From an uncultured Campylobacter sp. (GTDB lineage Bacteria > Campylobacterota > Campylobacteria > Campylobacterales > Campylobacteraceae), in the NCBI GenBank assembly GCA_937896205.1, contig CALBNA010000396.1:1-10577 (forward strand): DNA of 10,577 nucleotides, given 5' to 3'. Below, one piece after another: positions 10,482 through 10,577 of the stretch; positions within the stretch are counted from its first letter, which is position 1, and each line of letters opens with the position of its first letter. A model generated the notes under the pieces. The model saw only the letters and a list, made by a program, of their open reading frames with translations, did no database searches and had not been told where the DNA came from. Made by a program: the position numbers and the translations under genes.

Positions 10482-10516
10482 TTAGTTGCCCGCATTTTGT
10501 TTGGGCCTAATTTTTT
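10482..10516 (+). terminator. Intrinsic terminator of the dctPQM operon
   Basis: TTAG (10482-10485) and GCCC (10488-10491) pair with GGGC (10503-10506) and CTAA (10507-10510), with a 2-nt bulge. T6 (10511-10516) follows at once. This is the clearest rho-independent terminator in the window. Confidence 0.75.
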
Positions 10517-10529
10517 GATGTTTTTATGG

Positions 10530-10577
10530 CTGTCTCTTATACACATCTCCGAGCCCACGAGACCGTACTAGATCTCG
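10530..10577. other. Nextera read-2/i7 adapter with index (contaminant)
   Basis: Bases 10530-10548 are the Tn5 mosaic end, CTGTCTCTTATACACATCT. CCGAGCCCACGAGAC (10549-10563) is the Nextera adapter. CGTACTAG (10564-10571) matches, from memory, the i7 index N702, and ATCTCG is the start of the flow-cell P7 sequence. Genomic DNA ends at 10529. Confidence 0.98.

Noticed and set aside
1..10577. 27-bp terminal inverted repeats suggesting a transposon
   Set aside because: Both copies are the Illumina Nextera/Tn5 mosaic end plus adapter, one with an index and P7 sequence, so they are library artefacts.

Overview
The window reads as a stretch of chromosome from an anaerobe-adapted, relatively GC-rich Campylobacter (the concisus/curvus/rectus/showae type). 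This rests on seven things: pervasive AAATTTG/CAAATTT words, TTGCTATAAT-type promoters without a clear -35 box, an anaerobic ribonucleotide reductase, a Fe superoxide dismutase, a TRAP dicarboxylate transporter, a Campylobacter-like glutamate racemase start, and AAGGA-type ribosome binding sites. The genus is an inference; species is not resolved. Both ends are Nextera/Tn5 library adapter (1-27 and 10530-10577), so this is a whole assembled contig with untrimmed adapter, and real DNA is only 28-10529.

Layout. On the minus strand at the left edge is the cut-off start of murI. It diverges from a GNAT acetyltransferase of the phosphinothricin-acetyltransferase type that carries an unusual ~40-residue insert made of a decayed tandem DNA repeat. 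Next come a start-less 3' remnant of a probable beta-propeller gene and a hairpin. From about 1.68 to 3.19 kb the character changes. A strong host-type promoter drives a ~270-nt leader with several hairpins, ends that could pair, and an internal terminator-like hairpin plus T6. This is followed by an AT-rich gene for a two-domain protein with a C-terminal TIR-like (PF10137, CAP12/PCTIR-type) domain. Around it is gene-poor, AT-rich DNA without the host AAATTTG word. This looks like a small acquired defence-type island and is the best candidate for something undescribed.

From 3.36 to 5.67 kb, on the minus strand, are nrdD and a 50-codon ORF downstream of it. The NrdD reading frame stops 15 residues after its last zinc-site cysteine, so no glycyl-radical motif is visible, and no nrdG activase gene is in the window. 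Then follow a lipoprotein resembling MliC lysozyme inhibitors and sodB (both minus). A 355-bp divergent region holds four copies of the palindrome TCAAATTTGA arranged as two larger inverted repeats. The plus-strand operon dctP-dctQ-dctM, a complete TRAP transporter for C4-dicarboxylates or similar acids, closes the window with two hairpin terminators.

How the genes work together: most are housekeeping or stress genes of a microaerobic/anaerobic bacterium (cell-wall precursor, anaerobic dNTP synthesis, superoxide removal, organic-acid uptake). Only the TIR-like gene and its leader form an accessory unit. No rRNA, tRNA, CRISPR array, transposase, integrase or reverse transcriptase was recognised.
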